Origin: JAPLSN01 sp964482955
Lineage (GTDB): Bacteria; Spirochaetota; Spirochaetia; Treponematales; UBA12059
Direction of reading: 5' to 3'
Assembly: GCA_964482955.1 (NCBI GenBank)
Contig: CAYZZW010000060.1
Span: 1-21,521 of the forward strand
Length of the DNA stretch: 21,521 bases
Shown one piece after another: positions 6,446 to 13,833 of this stretch (its first letter is position 1; each line of letters starts with the position of its first letter). The notes beneath the pieces are model-generated. The model did not search any database, was not told the DNA's origin, and saw only the letters and a program-made list of their open reading frames with translations. The position numbers and the translations under genes are program-made.

Positions 6446-7965
6446 AGCTCGACCTCCTTGCGCTTGGTGAGCACCAGCTGCGTGCCCGTGATGATCATGA
6501 TGACGACGAGGAGGAGGATCGCCTTCGCCGTCGCCAGGCCCGCGTGCTTGTCGCGGAACGCGTCGTAGAAGATGTTGACGGTGATGTTGTCGACGCCCAT
6601 GGACGTGGAGTTGCTCGGATAGAGCGCGAAGATGATGTCGAAGGTCTTGAGCGCGCCCGAGATGCTCAGGAACAGGCTGATGGTGACGGCCGGCACGATG
6701 AGCGGCAGGGTGATCTTCCAGAAGCGCTCCGCGGCGGACGCGCCGTCGATGGCGGCGCTCTCCAGGATGTCCTGCGGAATGCCCTGCAAGCCCGCCAGGT
6801 AGATGACCGTGTAATAGCCGACGCCCTGCCAGACGGCCACGAGGATCGTGAGCCACGGCGCCAGGTCGGGGTTCATCATCCATTCGTCGATCCCGGTGAT
6901 CGCGGGCAGGAGCTGGGTGAACACGAGCTGCCAGATGAACGCCACGATGATCATGGACAGCACGTTGGGGATGAAGAAGACGGACCGGAGCGCGTCGCGC
7001 GCCTTCATCTTGAGGTCGAGCGCGAGCGCGAGGAGCAGGGCGAGGACGTTCACGGCCGCCACGTTCACCACGACGAAGAGCGCGGTGAAGAGGAGCACGC
7101 CGGGCTTGCGCCGCTCGAGGTACCAGTCGCGCGAGAGGATGCCCTTGAGCCGCCCCAGTTCCCACGCCTCGTCGAGCGAGGCGCGTGCGGCCGGCAGATC
7201 CGCTTCGGCCACGAGGCCGGAGGCGACGGCGGGGCTTTCGGTCAGGAGCGTTTCCAGTTCGGAACGCTTGTTAGCGGCGCCCAGGTCGAGCGCGGCGTTG
7301 AACAGCGTCTCCCAGTCGTCCTCCAGCCCGATTATGCCGGACAACGCGATCTGGATGTCGAGTTCGCCGTTTTTCACGCGGTCGCGGTCGAGCCGGTACG
7401 TGTCCCCCGCCCGAGCGTAAATGCCCGAGACGTATTCCCGATCCTCCGCCGATTGCACGTGCGGAAGCAGGTTTTTCTCGAATTCGGCCTTCGGGATCTC
7501 GAGGATCGCGTCGAGCGGATCGCCCATGTTGAAGCGGGTTTCCGTATATCGCTCGGGGAAAAAGCGCTTGTCGATCTTCCCCGTGAAGATGTCCCGGTAA
7601 TTGCCAAGGCCCACGTTCTTGAAGTCCGGATTGACGTAGCCCGTGGCGTTGATGATGCCCTGGACGCGGTAGCGGTCGAGGCCGTACAGCTCCAGCTTGC
7701 GGTAGGTGCCCTGTTCCTCGTCCTTCACGTAGAATTTGAGGAGGAACTCCCGGTCGCCTTTGGCGCGTATCTTGTCGAGGATCTTCGATTCGAACTCCGC
7801 GATTTCCATCTGCGCCGGCGTCCAGGGGGCGGTGCCGTCCCAGTTCGTCGTCGACAGCCAGACGCCCTGCAGGAGGGGCACGATGGCGAAAAACAGGTAC
7901 AGGACGAGGGCCGGCACCAGGAACGCGGCGAACACGGCCTTTTTCTTCACACCAGAAAGGATCAT
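6442..7965 (-). CDS. Carbohydrate ABC transporter permease, MalF-like, with large periplasmic insertion
   Basis: Membrane partner of the MalG-like permease. At 507 residues it is about 200 longer than typical CUT1 permeases (near 300) and similar to E. coli MalF (514). Membrane segment 1 spans about 9-37. A long soluble region (about 40-280) follows, before segments 2 to 6 (about 288-318, 327-350, 370-393, 422-445, 480-500). The usual post-TM1 landmarks NWDG (41-44) and VGLGNYRDIF (118-127) are separated by about 70 extra residues, and a further stretch of about 140 precedes segment 2. The EAA loop is at 402-423 (ESAAIDGASAAERFWKITLP). GGAGGA seven bases before the ATG supports the start. By analogy with the MalF P2 loop, the insertion may touch the binding protein; homology to P2 is not shown here. 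Confidence 0.93.
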   Translation of the reverse strand: MILSGVKKKAVFAAFLVPALVLYLFFAIVPLLQGVWLSTTNWDGTAPWTPAQMEIAEFESKILDKIRAKGDREFLLKFYVKDEEQGTYRKLELYGLDRYRVQGIINATGYVNPDFKNVGLGNYRDIFTGKIDKRFFPERYTETRFNMGDPLDAILEIPKAEFEKNLLPHVQSAEDREYVSGIYARAGDTYRLDRDRVKNGELDIQIALSGIIGLEDDWETLFNAALDLGAANKRSELETLLTESPAVASGLVAEADLPAARASLDEAWELGRLKGILSRDWYLERRKPGVLLFTALFVVVNVAAVNVLALLLALALDLKMKARDALRSVFFIPNVLSMIIVAFIWQLVFTQLLPAITGIDEWMMNPDLAPWLTILVAVWQGVGYYTVIYLAGLQGIPQDILESAAIDGASAAERFWKITLPLIVPAVTISLFLSISGALKTFDIIFALYPSNSTSMGVDNITVNIFYDAFRDKHAGLATAKAILLLVVIMIITGTQLVLTKRKEVEL

Positions 7966-8007
7966 CCGTCGTTCCTCCGGCAGCGGGATTTCCTGGAAAT
8001 TGAATCA

Positions 8008-8037
8008 GGCCGCTGGCGGATGCATCCGCCAGCGGCC
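8008..8037. promoter_or_regulatory. Intercistronic 30-bp perfect palindrome
   Basis: The two 13-base arms (8008-8020, 8025-8037; GGCCGCTGGCGGA and its complement) enclose TGCA, itself palindromic, so the whole 30 bp is one palindrome. It lies between the binding-protein stop and the MalF-like start. Strong hairpins here often protect the binding-protein mRNA or partly terminate transcription so that the binding protein outnumbers the permeases, as in mal operons. No T-run follows on the minus strand. Confidence 0.7.
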
Positions 8038-8049
8038 GTCGACAGAGAC

Positions 8050-8078
8050 CGATCGCCGCCCACGGAGCGCGGCGATCG
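8050..8078. promoter_or_regulatory. Second intercistronic hairpin after the binding-protein gene
   Basis: A 10-bp inverted repeat (CGATCGCCGC at 8050-8059, GCGGCGATCG at 8069-8078) with a 9-base loop begins 13 bases after the binding-protein stop codon on the minus strand. With the palindrome at 8008-8037 it forms a double hairpin, consistent with a processing or attenuation point that favours binding-protein expression. Confidence 0.6.
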
Positions 8079-8091
8079 TGGTTCCATCAGG

Positions 8092-9342
8092 TCATTTCTT
8101 GTAGTTCGTCTTCCAGGAATTGTTGATCTCGGCGACGATGTCGGCCGGCTTCATGGTGCCGAGGATGTAGCCGTGCGCGCCGTTCTTGATGGCCTGTTCC
8201 CACGTGGGGGTCGGCATCATCGAGAAGACCCACGGGTACGAGCCGAGCTTGTTGACCGAGGTCATGAGTTCGACGAAGGGAGAGGGCATGGCGGACACGT
8301 CGGCGCCCTTGAAGGTGGAGGTCAGCTGGATGTCGGTGGTCCAGATCTTGATCGCCTCGGGACTCGAGAGCCAGTTGATGAACTTGAGCGCGGCGGCCTG
8401 CTTGGCCGGGGAGGACTGCGCGGAGACCGTGAACGTGGAATCGACGTCGGCGAAGAACCGGTTTTCGGCGGCCTTGTTGCTCCACGGGAACGGGATGAAT
8501 CCGCTCTTCAGGTTGGGATTGTCCTTCGCGTTCGGGAGGGCCCAGAGACCCTGGACCATCATCGCGGCCTCGCCCTTGATGTAGGCGGCCTGCTGCTGGT
8601 CCCAGGACATCTCGACCGCGTTGGCGGCCATGTTCGCCTTGTACCAGTCCATGATCTTGAAGAGCGCCTTGATGTCGACGTTCTTGTCCCAGCTCGTGGC
8701 GCCGACGTTCATGTCCGCGACGAACTTGAAGATGCCCTCGTTCTTCACCTTGGAGCCGAGCATGGAGCTGTGGATCATCTCGATGAAGTGGCCGATCGAC
8801 CAGTTTTCCTTGAGGAGGCCCGCGAAGGGCGTGACGCCGTTCTTCTTGAGGGTGTCGGCGACCTTCTGGAGCTCGAGGTAGGTCGTGGGCGGGGTCAGCT
8901 TGTACTTCGCGAAGATGTCCTTGTTGTAGATGATGCCGATGCCGGCGAAGTCCATCGGGAGGGCGTACAGCTTCCCGTTGTACGTCACCGAGGGCTTGGC
9001 GCCGTCGATCACCTTGGCCATGATCGGCTGCTTCGACAGGTCGAGGATGTAGCCGTTCTTGGCGTTCTCGACGATGGCGGAGTAGGCGGGCTGCTGCATG
9101 ATGTCGGGCAGCTTTCCGGCGGCCGCGGCCGCGGCGTTCGTGGCGCCGCCGTCGTTCGGGTGGATCTCGGTCGTGATGACGATGTCGGGATTGGCCTTCG
9201 AGAAGGCTTCGAGGAGCTTGGGCAGGGTCTGGGTGATTTCCTGCTTGTAGAAGCTCATGGTCAGCTGGACCGGCTCCGCGGCGAGCGTGCCGACCGCGAT
9301 CAGCGCGAACAGCGCCGCCACGATTTTAAGCGAACGTTTCAT
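8092..9342 (-). CDS. Sugar ABC transporter substrate-binding protein
   Basis: Periplasmic or envelope-bound solute receptor of the CUT1 transporter, 416 residues (family about 400-440). A signal peptide is clear: basic MKRSLK, hydrophobic IVAALFALIAVGTL, and a cleavage region LAAEP near residue 22. There is no lipobox Cys, so signal peptidase I is expected. Family 1 binding-protein landmarks include FSKANPDIVITTEI, AGKLPDIMQ, YALPMDFAGIGIIYNKDIFAKY, AAYIKGEAAMMVQGLWAL and ALKFINWLSSPEAIKIW. AGGAGG four bases before the ATG supports the start. It is the first gene of the operon, under the promoter at 9447-9474, and two hairpins separate it from the permease genes. The sugar is unknown. Confidence 0.94.
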   Translation of the reverse strand: MKRSLKIVAALFALIAVGTLAAEPVQLTMSFYKQEITQTLPKLLEAFSKANPDIVITTEIHPNDGGATNAAAAAAGKLPDIMQQPAYSAIVENAKNGYILDLSKQPIMAKVIDGAKPSVTYNGKLYALPMDFAGIGIIYNKDIFAKYKLTPPTTYLELQKVADTLKKNGVTPFAGLLKENWSIGHFIEMIHSSMLGSKVKNEGIFKFVADMNVGATSWDKNVDIKALFKIMDWYKANMAANAVEMSWDQQQAAYIKGEAAMMVQGLWALPNAKDNPNLKSGFIPFPWSNKAAENRFFADVDSTFTVSAQSSPAKQAAALKFINWLSSPEAIKIWTTDIQLTSTFKGADVSAMPSPFVELMTSVNKLGSYPWVFSMMPTPTWEQAIKNGAHGYILGTMKPADIVAEINNSWKTNYKK

Positions 9343-9371
9343 GGTGCCTCCTGGAACGTGCCGGTTCGATG

Positions 9372-9384
9372 CAAAACCGGTTTA
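9372..9384. promoter_or_regulatory. LacI-type operator, leader copy
   Basis: CAAAACCGGTTTA contains the palindrome AAACCGGTTT with the central CG typical of LacI-family operators. It lies in the untranslated leader of the binding-protein gene, about 60 bases after the predicted transcript start. An inverted exact copy is at 9451-9463, with centres 78 bases apart, which would allow repression looping. The cognate repressor is not in the window. Confidence 0.65.
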
Positions 9385-9396
9385 TGGTGGAAGAAT

Positions 9397-9431
9397 ACCA
9401 CTCACCCGAAAAAGTGTAATCGATGAGTGGT
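9397..9431. other. 8-bp inverted repeat in the transporter leader
   Basis: ACCACTCA (9397-9404) and TGAGTGGT (9424-9431) are separated by 19 bases, between the two LacI-type operators. It could fold in the mRNA leader or be a site for another regulator. The evidence is the repeat alone. Confidence 0.35.
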
Positions 9432-9446
9432 CACATCGCAAATCGA

Positions 9447-9474
9447 ATAGTAAACCGGTTTTGTAATTTGTCAA
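9447..9474 (-). promoter_or_regulatory. Promoter of the sugar transporter operon with embedded operator
   Basis: Read on the minus strand, a perfect -35 TTGACA (9469-9474), a 16-base spacer and a -10 TACTAT (9447-9452, four of six matches) predict a start near 9440, about 100 bases before the binding-protein ATG. The operator copy TAAACCGGTTTTG (9451-9463) fills much of the spacer, so a bound LacI-type repressor would block RNA polymerase. This is a strong sequence-based case for substrate-inducible control. Confidence 0.72.
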
Positions 9475-9638
9475 CCCATGCTTCGCCATGTCAATAATTT
9501 TTCTGATTTTCGATACGATCTGGCTCAACGGGAAAACTCGTACCTTGGCCAGGCATCCTATTACTAGATTATTCCTTTTATAGCAAGCAATTAAGCGTTA
9601 GTACCAACATCTATGACGGCAACGTGCTTGAATCGTGC
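9475..9638. other. AT-rich intergenic stretch, no gene seen
   Basis: Lies between the transporter promoter and the 3' end of the ABC-F gene. It is visibly richer in A and T than the surrounding genes. No convincing open frame, tRNA or strong terminator hairpin was found. It must contain the ABC-F transcript end, but no clear signal for this was recognised. Confidence 0.4.
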
Positions 9639-11273
9639 CTAAATCTCCGTGATCACGTGGCCGTGGTAGTACTCGTCGCGGAGTTCCCGCACCTGCTTGT
9701 CGACGAGGTAGTCGTCGAAGGGCATCATGCGGTCGATGACGCCGCCCGGGCAGATCTCGACGATGCGGTTCGCGATCGAGTTGACGAACTCGTGGTCGTG
9801 GCTCGTGAAGAGAATGACGCCCGAGAATTCCATGAGGCCGGTGTTGAGCGCGGTGATCGCCTCGAGGTCGAGGTGGTTCGTCGGCTCGTCGAGGATGAGC
9901 GCGTTGGCGCCCGAGAGCATGAGACGCGATAGCATGCAGCGGACTTTCTCGCCGCCCGAAAGGACGCGGACGGGCTTCAAAGCCTCGTCGCCTGAAAAGA
10001 GCATGCGCCCGAGGAAGGAGCGGATGTAGGTGTCGTCGTCGCTCGACGTGTACTGCTTGAGCCAGTCGACGATGGAGAGGTCGGTGGCGAAGAGGTGCGA
10101 GTTCTCCTTGGGGAAGTACGAGGCGCTCATCGTCTGGCCCCAGTAGAACTCGCCCTCGTAGTCCTTGTCCTCGCCCGCGAGCACGCCGAAGAGGGCGGTC
10201 TTGGCCAGGTGTTCGCGGCCGACGAAGGCGATCTTGTCCTCTCGGTTGACGATGAGTTCGAGCCCGGAAAACAGCTTCGTGCCGCCGTCGGTCTTCGAAA
10301 GATTCTGGATGCGGAGCACGTTGTTGCCCGGTTCGCGCTCCGGCTTGAAACCTACGAAGGGGAAGCGACGGCTCGTCGGCTGGAGGTCGTCGACCTCCAG
10401 CTTGTCGAGGATCTTCTTGCGGCTGGTCGCCTGGCGGCTCTTGGCGGCGTTCGAGGCGAAGCGCTGGATGAATTCCTTGAGGTCCTTGATCTTGTCCTCG
10501 CGGCGCTTCTTCTCGTCCTTGGACTGCTGCATGAGCATGCGGCTCATGCGGTACCAGAAATCGTAGTTGCCCGGATACTGGCGGATGGCGCCGAAGTCGA
10601 TGTCGCAGACGTGCGTGCACACGGCGTTCAGGAAGTGGCGGTCGTGCGACACGACGACGACGACGTTGGGGAATTCGATGAGGAATTCCTCGAGCCACGA
10701 GATGGAGTCGAGGTCGAGGCCGTTCGTCGGCTCGTCGAGGAGGAGGATGTCGGGATTGCCGAAGAGCGCCTGCGCGAGCAGGACGCGCACCTTGCGGCTT
10801 TCGTCGACTTCCTTCATGAGCTTGTCGTGGTCGGCTTCGGAGACGCCCAGCCCGGAGAGGAGCGTCGCGGCCTGCGCCTCGGCTTCCCAGCCGCCGAGCT
10901 CGGCGAACTCGCCCTCGAGTTCGCTTGCGCGCAGGCCGTCGGCCTCGGTGAAGTCCGCCTTGGCGTAGATGGCCTCGCGTTCCTTCATCGTCGAGTACAG
11001 CTTCGGCCAGCCCATCATGACGGTGTCGAGCACGCGGTGCTCCTCGAACGCGAAGTGGTCCTGCGACAGGACGGCGAGGCGCTGGTTGTTCGGGATGATC
11101 ACCTCGCCCTTGTCCTGCTCGATCTTGCCCGAGAGGATGTTGAGGAAAGTCGACTTGCCGGCGCCGTTCGCGCCGATGATTCCGTAGCAGTTGCCCGGCG
11201 TGAATTTGAGGTTGACGTCTTTGAAGAGCACGCGCTCCCCGAAGGCGAGACGAAGGTCGGTGACGGTGATCAC
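9639..11273 (-). CDS. ABC-F family ATPase, YkpA/YbiT-like
   Basis: Soluble tandem ATPase of the ABC-F class, whose studied members act on ribosomes; it has no membrane segments. The product is 544 residues (E. coli YbiT about 530). The first domain has Walker A GANGAGKST at 34-42 and Walker B with DILLLDEPTNGLD. The inter-domain linker is charged (about 285-320, SKDEKKRREDKIKDLKEF). The second domain has signature LSGGEKVR and Walker B ALILDEPTNHLD, but a degenerate P-loop, GREHLAKTALF. The early CYGIIGANGAGKSTFLNILSG and late RMLFSGDEALKPVRVLSGGEK segments fit the YkpA subgroup. The start is a GTG at 11271-11273, preceded by TGGAGG; the frame runs open 37 codons further, but those residues are not homologous. 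Divergent from the U32 gene. Confidence 0.93.
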   Translation of the reverse strand: MITVTDLRLAFGERVLFKDVNLKFTPGNCYGIIGANGAGKSTFLNILSGKIEQDKGEVIIPNNQRLAVLSQDHFAFEEHRVLDTVMMGWPKLYSTMKEREAIYAKADFTEADGLRASELEGEFAELGGWEAEAQAATLLSGLGVSEADHDKLMKEVDESRKVRVLLAQALFGNPDILLLDEPTNGLDLDSISWLEEFLIEFPNVVVVVSHDRHFLNAVCTHVCDIDFGAIRQYPGNYDFWYRMSRMLMQQSKDEKKRREDKIKDLKEFIQRFASNAAKSRQATSRKKILDKLEVDDLQPTSRRFPFVGFKPEREPGNNVLRIQNLSKTDGGTKLFSGLELIVNREDKIAFVGREHLAKTALFGVLAGEDKDYEGEFYWGQTMSASYFPKENSHLFATDLSIVDWLKQYTSSDDDTYIRSFLGRMLFSGDEALKPVRVLSGGEKVRCMLSRLMLSGANALILDEPTNHLDLEAITALNTGLMEFSGVILFTSHDHEFVNSIANRIVEICPGGVIDRMMPFDDYLVDKQVRELRDEYYHGHVITEI

Positions 11274-11448
11274 GCTGGCGGCCTCCAGACCGATTGGTGG
11301 TTGTGCGGCGCGTCGCCCGGAGGATCGAAGACGATCGGTGGGCGGACGCCGTGATGTCGTGGTGGAACGGGTCCAATTTCGCACGAAAACAGCGTGGAAT
11401 ACAAGGGGAAGCGTCGTACGGCGCTTTCCCTCCTGGCTCGAAACGGGC

Positions 11449-11454
11449 TATGAT
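11449..11454 (+). promoter_or_regulatory. Predicted -10 element of a possibly leaderless U32 transcript
   Basis: TATGAT (five of six matches to TATAAT) ends six bases before the GTG start of the U32 gene, so transcription would begin at or within a base or two of 11461. No ribosome-binding site precedes the GTG. The -35 region (near TTCCCT at 11426-11431) is a poor match. Confidence 0.4.
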
Positions 11455-11460
11455 CCGCGC

Positions 11461-13833
11461 GTGAACACGACCATTCCCGAACTGCTCGCGCCGGCCGGGA
11501 GCTTCGCCGCCGCGCTCGCCGCGTTCGACGGCGGCGCCGACGCCGTCTATCTGGGCTTGCCCGAGTTCAGCGCCCGCAGGCAGGCGCGCAACCTGGACCG
11601 CGACGAATTCCTCCGCCTCCGCCGAGCGTCGCTCGACGCGGGCAAGCGGGTCTACGTCGCGATGAACACCCTCGTCCTCGAGCGCGAACTGCCCGCGGCC
11701 ATGGAGGCGCTCGCTTTTCTGGCCGTCAATCGCGCGGACGCCGTCATCATGCAGGACCTCGGCCTCATGACGCTCGCGCGCGAAAAGTTCCCCGGTCTCC
11801 GCGTCCACGCGTCCACGCAGACCGCGGCTCAAAACGACGACGCCTTCCGCGCGCTCGAGGCTCTCGGCGCGAAACGTGTCGTCCTCCCGCGCGAGACGGG
11901 CTTCGCGACGATGGGCCGCCACGTCGCGTCGAATCCGGGCATCGAGTTCGAAGCGTTCGTGCACGGCGCGCTCTGCTATTCCTTTTCGGGACTCTGTCTC
12001 GCGTCGGGAAGGGTCGCGGGTCGATCCGGAAACCGCGGCGACTGCGCCCAACCCTGCCGTTCCCGCTACGATCTCGACGGACGCGGCCGCGGCTCGTTCT
12101 TTTCCTGCGGCGACCTCGACCTCTCCGCCCACGTCGAGGTACTGGTCGCGACGGGCGTCGCGTCCCTCAAGATCGAGGGACGCATGAAAGCGCCCGAATA
12201 CGTGTTCGCGGTGTCGCGCCTGTACCGTCGCCTCATCGACGCCGCGCGCGAGGGGACGCGTCTCGACGAGCGCGACCGCATCGAACTGCTCGACGAGGCG
12301 CGCGTCGCGTTCGCGCGCACTCCCACGACGGGCTACGCGTTTTCCGAGTCGGGAGACGGCCTCATCGATTCGGCGTATCCCGGGCACCGCGGCGTGAGCT
12401 GCGGATCGGTAGTTCGGTCCGGCGCGGGAAAGTTGACGATCCGGCTGTCGCGCGCGCTCCGCGAGCGGGACGGTCTCCTCGTTTTCGGCCGCGGCGACAG
12501 GGCGGAACCGACGGCGTTTTCCGCGCGCGACCTGCGCGATCCGCGGAGCGGAAGCACGGTCCGCCAAGCCGGGGCGGGCGCTCTCGTCGACGTCGCCTTC
12601 GACGGCGTCGCGGCCGCCGGATCGCCCGTTTCGAAAATCTCGTCGCGCGACCAGGATCGGAGCGAACCGAATCCGGCCGCGTGGAAGCCCTTCGTCTTCC
12701 GCGTTCCCTGCCGCCTGCGCGGCGTCGGCGCCCCGGGCGCCGCGCTCGAGCTCGACTTCGTATTGCCCGACGGCACGACGACGCGGACGAGCGTACCACT
12801 GCTACTTGAAGAGCCCGTCGCGCGGGCGAAGGAAGCGGGCGGTTTCCTCAAAGCGGCCCGTTTGTTCTCGGAACGCGGCGACGCGCCGTTCGAACTCGAG
12901 CTCATCGAGATGGACACGTCGACCGCGACGATCGCGGATGGCGAGTCGATTTCGCTCGCGGACGCCTTCGTGCCGCCGTCGGTCTTGAAAAAGGCGAAGA
13001 ACGCGGCGTACGAAACGGCTTCCGCCGCGTGGCGCAAAGCGCTCGACACCTTCATCGCCCGGGCTCTGCCCCCGGCACCTTCGATCGGTGCTGGAACGGT
13101 AGCGTCGTCCGTCACCGCGCCCCGAATGGCGAAAGCACCTTCCCGCTCCGCCCTCGTCTACGCAACTGCGGGCGTTGACTTTCCCTTCGCGACGCGCTCG
13201 GCGCTCGACGGAGATATTGCCGCGCATCCGGACATCGACGGCATGCTGTACGTTCCGCTGTCGCCGCTCTGCTCTGACACGGTGGCGTACGAAACGGCGC
13301 TCCGCGCTTTTCTCGAACGGGCGCGGCGCGAACGCCCTGAAACCGCCGTCATGCTCGGAATCAACGCGCTCCATCACGCGGGGCTCGTAGCCCGCCTCCG
13401 TTCGGACGGTTTCCGGGTAGGCGCGTTCGCGGACGTGTACGCGTATGTCGCGAACGCCCGCGCGTACGCGGCGTGGGACGAACTCGCTGGCGGCATTTCA
13501 TACGCGTATTTTTTCGTGGAAGCGCGGACGCTCGCGGACGTGCCGCCCGACGCATTCAACGAAACGAACACGGCATTATGCGCGCTCGCCGCGGAAAAAA
13601 ACGGCGATCCGCGCGGTACGGAACTCGCGCGGATCGCCATGGTCGATGAAGCGTTTTCTCCGCCCCTGTTCGCGAGCAAGGGCTGTTTCCGCGAGCACGA
13701 CGACGCGCCGTGCGCCGACTGCGGCACGCCCCGCCGTCGTCCGACGTGGACGCGCGCGCTCGCCGGCGGAAAGCGCCGCTATGTCGTCCTCGTGGACGAT
13801 TGCGTCACCTGGCTGTTCGAGACGCCGTCATGA
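11461..13833 (+). CDS. U32 family protein, large RlhA-like form
   Basis: Member of the peptidase U32 family, long called collagenase-like peptidases; studied bacterial members RlhA and TrhP are instead needed for prephenate-linked hydroxylation of 23S rRNA and tRNA. The product is 790 residues, longer than TrhP (about 450) and RlhA (about 650). The N-terminus PELLAPAGSFAAALAAFDGGADAVYLG is the typical start of the family. The signature runs from E164 through FVHGALCYSFSGLCLASGR. Cysteines at 172, 179, 195 and 199 match the conserved cluster. KIEGRMK follows. The C-terminal half is less familiar and ends with CFREHDDAPCADCG, which may form another metal site. Start is GTG 11461 without a Shine-Dalgarno sequence. 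Its stop overlaps that of the convergent YhhQ gene by six bases. Confidence 0.88.
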   Translation: MNTTIPELLAPAGSFAAALAAFDGGADAVYLGLPEFSARRQARNLDRDEFLRLRRASLDAGKRVYVAMNTLVLERELPAAMEALAFLAVNRADAVIMQDLGLMTLAREKFPGLRVHASTQTAAQNDDAFRALEALGAKRVVLPRETGFATMGRHVASNPGIEFEAFVHGALCYSFSGLCLASGRVAGRSGNRGDCAQPCRSRYDLDGRGRGSFFSCGDLDLSAHVEVLVATGVASLKIEGRMKAPEYVFAVSRLYRRLIDAAREGTRLDERDRIELLDEARVAFARTPTTGYAFSESGDGLIDSAYPGHRGVSCGSVVRSGAGKLTIRLSRALRERDGLLVFGRGDRAEPTAFSARDLRDPRSGSTVRQAGAGALVDVAFDGVAAAGSPVSKISSRDQDRSEPNPAAWKPFVFRVPCRLRGVGAPGAALELDFVLPDGTTTRTSVPLLLEEPVARAKEAGGFLKAARLFSERGDAPFELELIEMDTSTATIADGESISLADAFVPPSVLKKAKNAAYETASAAWRKALDTFIARALPPAPSIGAGTVASSVTAPRMAKAPSRSALVYATAGVDFPFATRSALDGDIAAHPDIDGMLYVPLSPLCSDTVAYETALRAFLERARRERPETAVMLGINALHHAGLVARLRSDGFRVGAFADVYAYVANARAYAAWDELAGGISYAYFFVEARTLADVPPDAFNETNTALCALAAEKNGDPRGTELARIAMVDEAFSPPLFASKGCFREHDDAPCADCGTPRRRPTWTRALAGGKRRYVVLVDDCVTWLFETPS

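Noticed and set aside
6544..9426. Long plus-strand open frame opposite the transporter operon
   Set aside because: Antisense to the binding-protein and permease genes, whose motifs are unmistakable; the translation is Asp/Arg/Val-rich with no domain.
10208..10245. Degenerate second P-loop (GREHLAKTALF) in the ABC-F ATPase as a sign of inactivation
   Set aside because: As I recall the sequence, B. subtilis YkpA also has an altered second P-loop, so this looks like a subgroup trait rather than damage.
9598..12567. Long minus-strand open frame spanning the ABC-F and U32 genes
   Set aside because: It runs out of frame through the ABC-F gene and antisense to U32, and gives Arg/Pro-rich nonsense.
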